Shown here in pieces: positions 59,736 to 64,000 of a stretch of DNA of 64,000 nucleotides (its first letter is position 1; each line of letters opens with the position of its first letter). The notes under the pieces are model-generated. The model worked only from the letters and a program-made list of their open reading frames with translations. It made no database searches and was not told the DNA's origin. A program made the translations under genes and the position numbers. The stretch comes from Paenibacillus senegalensis JC66 (lineage in GTDB: Bacteria; Bacillota; Bacilli; Paenibacillales; NBRC-103111): NCBI RefSeq assembly GCF_000285515.1, contig NZ_HE610958.1, forward strand, positions 598,137 through 662,136, written 5' to 3'.

Positions 59736-60875
59736 CTACTTGGTTCGCACCATGACTAGGCACATGTCGTCTTCCTGTTGCTTTCGTTTCTCTTCCGGCA
59801 CCATTTGCTCGATCAAATCTTCACAGCCGCTGTTCCTGCACTCGGCCAGTTCTCTTTTTAATATCAGGCTGCCTTCCTCGCTCTCCTCTTCCAGCATTTC
59901 CAGCAGTCCATCGGTAAACAGAAAAATCTGAGCATCATGCTTATACTGGATGCGCGCCTTCTTGATTTCTATCTTCTCAAAAAGACCTACGGCGCAGCTT
60001 CCCTTGTCCATCATCTCCAGCTGATCTCCGTCATGGAACAAAAATGCAGGGGGATGTCCGGCATTCACATACTCAACTGTCTTGTTCTTAGTATCCACTA
60101 CCATATAAATAGCCGTAAAATAATAATGGATAAAGCTGTCCTGATTGCCCAGCTGACTCATATAACGGTTAAGCTCCTGAATGACCAGCTCCGGATCAAC
60201 GAGCTCCTTGATGGTATCCTGAAGCACGGACGAAATAAACATGCATACGAGGGATGAGGAAATACCATGCCCCATCGTATCAAGCAAAATGATGCCATAG
60301 CGACTCTCGTCAATTTTATACCAGGAGTACATATCTCCAGCCAGCTCGGAGGAGGGATAATAGTTAGCCCTGATCTCCAGCTTGTCATCATCAACGGGCT
60401 GGCTTAGCACACTTCTTTGCACCTGCTTCGCCAAATCCAGCTCATAACGAATGCACCGGTCGCGCTCAATATGCCAATCCTTCTCAAATTTGAGACGCAG
60501 CGCCACCCGGATCCGGGCCATAAGCTCAACCTTGTTAATGGGCTTCATCACATAATCACTGGCTCCGTGGTCAAGCGCCTCGGCCAGCTTGTTGGAATCC
60601 CCGAGCGCAGTTACGATAATAATCGGAATGTCCCGTAAATGCTCCTTTTCCTGTACACGGCGGCATGCCTCAAGACCGTCGATCTCCGGCATCATCAAAT
60701 CCAGCAATATCAAATCAACATCGGCAGGCATCGCTTCCTCCGAATCGATCTGCAAATATTCAAATAATTCATGGGCGGAATTCAGTTTAATACAATCCGT
60801 ATAACCTTCATTTTTCAATATTTTCTCAATGATCAATAAATTAACCGGATTGTCGTCCACTATCAAAATACTCAT
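59736..60875 (-). CDS. Receiver-PP2C phosphatase, RsbY-like
   Basis: A 379-residue response regulator with an enzymatic output. The receiver (MSILIVDDNPVNLLIIEKIL; D59 in LILLDLMMPEIDG; K in MKPI) is linked by a helix (RYELDLAKQVQRSVL, the usual Q-x-x-LLP linker) to a SpoIIE/PP2C phosphatase. The metal-binding parts are SSELAGDMYSWYKI, LLDTMGHGISSSLVC, VNAGHPPAFL and the C-terminal DDMCLVMV. Such proteins dephosphorylate STAS proteins. RsbV in this window is the obvious candidate. It is the first gene of the operon, so kinase, methyltransferase and phosphatase would be made together. Confidence 0.9.
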   Translation of the reverse strand: MSILIVDDNPVNLLIIEKILKNEGYTDCIKLNSAHELFEYLQIDSEEAMPADVDLILLDLMMPEIDGLEACRRVQEKEHLRDIPIIIVTALGDSNKLAEALDHGASDYVMKPINKVELMARIRVALRLKFEKDWHIERDRCIRYELDLAKQVQRSVLSQPVDDDKLEIRANYYPSSELAGDMYSWYKIDESRYGIILLDTMGHGISSSLVCMFISSVLQDTIKELVDPELVIQELNRYMSQLGNQDSFIHYYFTAIYMVVDTKNKTVEYVNAGHPPAFLFHDGDQLEMMDKGSCAVGLFEKIEIKKARIQYKHDAQIFLFTDGLLEMLEEESEEGSLILKRELAECRNSGCEDLIEQMVPEEKRKQQEDDMCLVMVRTK

Positions 60876-61108
60876 GAATGACAGCTCCCTTTTTTACGGA
60901 TAGCACTACGTTTGCTCTTGCTCTTTCCGACCAGCATGTTTAGTTTAACGTAGAAGCGTTACCCTGTCCACGTAAGGGGACACCGGCAATTACTGCGCTA
61001 TTTTGTCCAGATCCGGGGAGGAAACCGCTCCTATGGCCGAGAAGTATAGTTTATATTGGAAAGTAAGTAATCTGCATACAACTGATAAAAAGAAGGGATT
61101 AAAACTTA

Positions 61109-62077
61109 ATGAATGCGATCGAAAAACGAATTAACGACCTGTATGCTTATTCTGCTTCTTTAACCCCTCCCGCGGATCTGGCCGAATACTGGGATAACGC
61201 GGTATCTTCAGCACGAAAGCATCCCCATGAAGGAGTCCGCGAAAAGCTTGCCTGGGCGAGCATGCCGGAAGCCGAAGTTTACCGCGTTACTTACTACGGA
61301 TTTGATGACACTCCAATTCGCGGATGGTATTTGCTGCCTCCGGGAAGCAGTGACAAGAAGCTGCCCTGTATCGTGTGGTTCCACGGCTATCACGGCAGCA
61401 AAGGAATTCCCGATGACTACGCGGTATATCTGATGATGGGATTCGCAGTCTTCACCGTGGATGTGCGCGGTCAAGGCGGAGAAACCGGCAATCATCTGGC
61501 CAGCTCCACCGGCATGATTAGCGGCTGGATCACCCAGGGCATTTTGAACAAAGATGAAAGCTACTACAAAGCGATTACTATTGACGGGCTTCGCGCCGTC
61601 GACTGGGCAAGCGAGCAGCCGGAAATCGACGCGGAGAGAATAGCCATTGTGGGTGCCAGCCAAGGCGGCGGCCTCTCCCTCATTACTTCGGCTCTAAGCG
61701 GCAAAGCTGCGGCATGTGTAGCCAACGTCCCTAACATGTGCCATATGGATTACGGGATGCTCTACTCTACCGGCTCGCTAACAGAGCTGGCCCGCTTTGC
61801 CGATGTGTTTCCCGAGCACTTCCCGGCAATTATGGAGACGCTCAGTTATTTTGATATCGTTAACCTTGCCGATCGATTAACGATGCCTTTATTCATGAGT
61901 GTCGGACTAAAGGATACGATCTGCATGCCGGAAACCGTATTCGCAGCCTATAATCGCATCCCTTCCGGTGCCAAGCATTTAGAGGTTTATCCCTTTACCG
62001 GCCATACGGTAAACCGCCATAACAATGAACAAATGAGAGCTTTTTTGCGCAATCAGCTAACTAAGCCGCAGGGATGA
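61109..62077 (+). CDS. Acetyl xylan esterase / cephalosporin-C deacetylase family protein
   Basis: A 322-residue alpha/beta-hydrolase of carbohydrate esterase family 7. The oxyanion-hole segment is WFHGYHGSKG, the RGQGG motif VDVRGQGGETG, the nucleophile elbow GASQGGG (about residue 181), the acid in VGLKDTICMPE and the catalytic His in FTGHTVNRHNN. These are the full CE7 signature. It deacetylates acetylated sugars or xylo-oligosaccharides inside the cell (no signal peptide). It is divergent from the signalling operon and not linked to xylan genes here. Confidence 0.92.
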   Translation: MNAIEKRINDLYAYSASLTPPADLAEYWDNAVSSARKHPHEGVREKLAWASMPEAEVYRVTYYGFDDTPIRGWYLLPPGSSDKKLPCIVWFHGYHGSKGIPDDYAVYLMMGFAVFTVDVRGQGGETGNHLASSTGMISGWITQGILNKDESYYKAITIDGLRAVDWASEQPEIDAERIAIVGASQGGGLSLITSALSGKAAACVANVPNMCHMDYGMLYSTGSLTELARFADVFPEHFPAIMETLSYFDIVNLADRLTMPLFMSVGLKDTICMPETVFAAYNRIPSGAKHLEVYPFTGHTVNRHNNEQMRAFLRNQLTKPQG

Positions 62078-62128
62078 ATTTCGAATTTTCAGGCCACATG
62101 CTCATACAAAAGTGCTCTTACTAGAGCG

Positions 62129-62173
62129 TTCTTGCTAAAGAGCTTCCTGCTAAAGAGCTTCCTGCTAAAGAGC
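62129..62173 (+). repeat. 15-bp tandem repeat, three units
   Basis: TTCCTGCTAAAGAGC occurs at 62144-62158 and 62159-62173, preceded by a one-mismatch copy at 62129-62143. It is noncoding, between the esterase and the serS promoter. Confidence 0.9.
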
Positions 62174-62275
62174 TCATCCAAAATAGCTTTAGGTATTTAC
62201 CCTCTTTCTGCCGGGTTGAAACAATGTTTTTTATGTTTTGTCGAGAATATCTCGTATACTGTCAAAAGGAATGGT

Positions 62276-62303
62276 TGAAATCACCCGAATTTGGAGTATA
62301 ATA
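62276..62303 (+). promoter_or_regulatory. SigA-type promoter of the serS T-box transcript
   Basis: TTGAAA (62276-62281), a 16-bp spacer and TATAAT (62298-62303) lie just before the T-box leader. Confidence 0.75.
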
Positions 62304-62309
62304 AGAAAA

Positions 62310-62570
62310 AACTTTAGAAACGGATCATGCCTGTGAAGAGCATCCAACTCGGAGGCGTCTGTGACCAGAGGTAGATCACTCAGCTGGAACCTTCTCACCG
62401 CTAGAACCTTCTCACCCGGCTGAATAGATCTCCCTCCCTAAGCAGACCGGAATCGCCCCGTTAGCGGCGAAATCAAGCGGACTGAAAGGTGCTTTCCTTT
62501 CGGTCAAGTTGGGTGGCACCGCGAGCAGCGCTCCTCGTCCCAAAGGGATGAGGGCGCTGTTTGTCTTTTT
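62310..62570 (+). promoter_or_regulatory. T-box riboswitch controlling the seryl-tRNA synthetase gene
   Basis: The T-box core GGGTGGCACCGCG (about 62509-62521) is followed by a terminator stem CAGCGCTCCTCGTCCC with its complement and a T-rich tail (62525-62568). The upstream part contains Stem I material and the segment GAACCTTCTCACC twice (62387-62399 and 62404-62416), either of which offers a serine codon (TCT). Uncharged tRNA-Ser is expected to turn the gene on. The limits of Stem I and the specifier were not modelled. Confidence 0.85.
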
Positions 62571-62611
62571 ACCCCCGTTCTAACCATTCTAATGCCGAAG
62601 GAGTGTCACCC

Positions 62612-63895
62612 ATGCTGGATATTCGTCAAATTCGCGAACATGCTGAGCAATTGCAAAAAGTCGCCAACCGCAAAGGAATTACTATTAGTATAGAGTCTCT
62701 ATTGACACTGGAACAGGAGCGATTGGCCTGCCTCAAGGAATGTGAACAACTGCGGGCGCAACGAAACCGTTGGACCGAGGAGCTGAAGCATTCGCAAGGA
62801 GGCGACACCGGAAGCCTCGCTCAGGAGGTTAACAGGATTAGAGCGCAAGTAAGGGAGCTCAATGAAAAACTGCGCCCGCTCGAAGCGGCGAGACAAAGGC
62901 TGGACAGCCGCTGCAAGGAGCTGATGCTCCTCGTTCCGAACCTGGTATCAGCCGATACGCCTGATGGAAGCTCGGATCATGATAACGTGGAGCTGCGCCG
63001 GGTTGGAGCGGTACCGTCTTTTGCTTTCCCGGCCAAAGATCATGTTGAGCTGGGATCCAGCCTAAAGCTGTTCGATCTTCCCAAAGGGGTAGCTGCCGCA
63101 GGCTCGCGCGGCTATTATTTGACGGGAGCGGGAGTTTATCTGCATCGCGCGGTCCAGCAGCTGGCCATTGATCTGCTGGTGAGCAAAGGCTTCACTCTGC
63201 TGGAGGTCCCCCTTCTTGTGAGAGAATCTGCCTTGATTCATACCGGGTTTTTCCCGGAGGGCAAAAGCCAGACCTACTCGATCGAAGGGGAGGATCATTG
63301 GCTGATTGGCACAGCGGAAGTGCCTCTCGTCTCCTATCACTCCGGGGATTGGCTTGATGTCAGCAGCCCTATTTGCCTGGCAGCCGCCTCCGTATGCTTT
63401 CGCAAGGAAGCCGGATCGGCAGGGCGTGACGTTCGAGGACTATACCGCGTTCATCAATTCTCCAAGGTGGAGCAGGTTGTCATTTGCCGTGCTGATCTCA
63501 GCGTTTCCGAAGAGATGCACGAAAAGATTACTGCTCATGCCGAGGAGCTGCTGCAGCTGCTGGAGCTTCCCTATCGTGTTGTTCAAGTTTGCGTCGGCGA
63601 TATGAGCGCCAAAAATTACAAGCAATACGATATTGAAACCTGGATGCCCAGCCGGGAGCAGTACGGAGAAACGCATTCCTCGTCACAGCTGCTTGACTAC
63701 CAGGCCAGGCGCTCCAATCTGCGCTATAAGGATGAGCATGGCAAAACCCGCTATTGTTATACTCTCAACAATACAGCGGTGGCCTCTCCCCGCATTCTCA
63801 TTCCGCTATTGGAAAATCATCAGCGGGAGGATGGGTCGGTTTATATCCCGGAGGCGCTGCGCCCCTACCTGTATGAGTGGACCGAAATCCGGTAA
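62612..63895 (+). CDS. Seryl-tRNA synthetase, atypical (SerS2-like)
   Basis: A 427-residue class II synthetase that charges tRNA-Ser. The N-terminal coiled-coil arm (~27-110) binds the tRNA long variable arm. Motif 2 is VCFRKEAGSAGRDVRGLYR (about 262-280) and the TAEVPL segment is at 234-239. Motif 3 reads TLNNTAVASPRILIPLLENHQ (split at 383 and 403), where standard bacterial enzymes have T-L-N-G-S-G-L-A-x-G-R. This suggests a second, divergent SerRS rather than the housekeeping one. The ATG follows AAGGAG with 8-nt spacing. A T-box regulates it. Confidence 0.85.
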   Translation: MLDIRQIREHAEQLQKVANRKGITISIESLLTLEQERLACLKECEQLRAQRNRWTEELKHSQGGDTGSLAQEVNRIRAQVRELNEKLRPLEAARQRLDSRCKELMLLVPNLVSADTPDGSSDHDNVELRRVGAVPSFAFPAKDHVELGSSLKLFDLPKGVAAAGSRGYYLTGAGVYLHRAVQQLAIDLLVSKGFTLLEVPLLVRESALIHTGFFPEGKSQTYSIEGEDHWLIGTAEVPLVSYHSGDWLDVSSPICLAAASVCFRKEAGSAGRDVRGLYRVHQFSKVEQVVICRADLSVSEEMHEKITAHAEELLQLLELPYRVVQVCVGDMSAKNYKQYDIETWMPSREQYGETHSSSQLLDYQARRSNLRYKDEHGKTRYCYTLNNTAVASPRILIPLLENHQREDGSVYIPEALRPYLYEWTEIR

Positions 63896-63922
63896 GCTGG
63901 CGTCTAATGCACAGCGTAGGCC

Positions 63923-64000
63923 CGGCGCGGGCCCAATGCAGGCGGAGTTGCGCACCATTCCGCCCGGAAGTGCTAGCGCCGGACCGATGTAGGCGGGGTT
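63923..64000 (+). repeat. GC-rich imperfect direct repeat at the window end
   Basis: A 27-bp unit at 63923-63949 recurs at 63974-64000 (20 of 27 identical), 51 bp apart, and may continue outside the window. A GGCCCG/CGGGCC hairpin at 63919-63933 lies at its start. No gene is seen after serS. Confidence 0.55.

Noticed and set aside
60950..60963. cre site upstream of the acetyl xylan esterase gene
   Set aside because: Three mismatches including outer conserved positions; too weak.

Overview
The window looks like chromosome of an endospore-forming member of the Bacillales, most like Paenibacillus. The support is a GerA-type germinant receptor operon, the spore protein Tlp, a YhcN/YlaJ-type lipoprotein, a SigB operon of Bacillus type, YuaF/FloT with a sigma-W-type promoter, EcsA/EcsB, T-box leaders, and binding-protein/permease sugar operons that lack their own ATPase. 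No rRNA, tRNA, transposase, prophage or CRISPR array was found. Species identity cannot be fixed from the sequence alone.

Layout. 0-4.2 kb: 3' part of a sugar ABC operon with a Gfo/Idh/MocA oxidoreductase. 4.2-10.7 kb: YkuE-like phosphoesterase, tlp, a CBS-pair protein, a zinc-ribbon protein, an orphan PemK/MazF-like protein and ilvA behind an Ile-type T-box. The last two are bracketed by two copies of a ~70-bp repeat. 10.7-14.6 kb: ecsAB, a small zinc-ribbon membrane protein and a cardiolipin synthase. 14.6-19.1 kb: germination receptor operon in the order A-C-D-B. 19.2-21.2 kb: DesK/NarL-type two-component system. 21.4-24.1 kb: SsuABC-like ABC operon with a strong SigA promoter. 24.2-30.9 kb: spore-type lipoprotein, GH15-like protein and two diacylglycerol glucosyltransferase-type enzymes flanking a second oxidoreductase. 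31-36.7 kb: 7TM sensor kinase, yuaF-floT, thiN and a small protein. 36.8-42.6 kb: second cardiolipin synthase, ytxH-like gene, rsbV-rsbW-sigB, a ytxG-like gene, dps and a small membrane protein. 42.7-48.2 kb: LplABC-like operon with a probable cre site, a PhnP-like hydrolase and a histidine phosphatase. 48.2-50.3 kb: a repeat-dense stretch around one secreted protein. 50.5-52.7 kb: glgC and a stress protein. 53.1-60.9 kb: a four-gene signalling operon. 61.1-63.9 kb: an acetyl xylan esterase family protein and a T-box-controlled, unusual seryl-tRNA synthetase.

How the genes fit together. The most interesting connection is between the 53.1-60.9 kb operon and rsbV-rsbW-sigB at 39-40.7 kb. The operon encodes a receiver-PP2C phosphatase, a 1228-residue hybrid kinase with three receivers, a CheR-type methyltransferase and a second hybrid kinase. 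It has the parts list of the RsbY/RsbK/RsbM control of SigB known from the Bacillus cereus group, but is enlarged. No RsbR/S/T/U/X genes are visible in the window. SigB-like promoter matches lie in front of rsbV, dps and the small gene at 42.4 kb.

Limits. Names come from recognising protein motifs by eye, without database searches. Promoters, terminators and riboswitch limits were read manually. Many starts were set from ribosome-binding sites and several use TTG or GTG. No usable start codon could be found for the germination-receptor A subunit.
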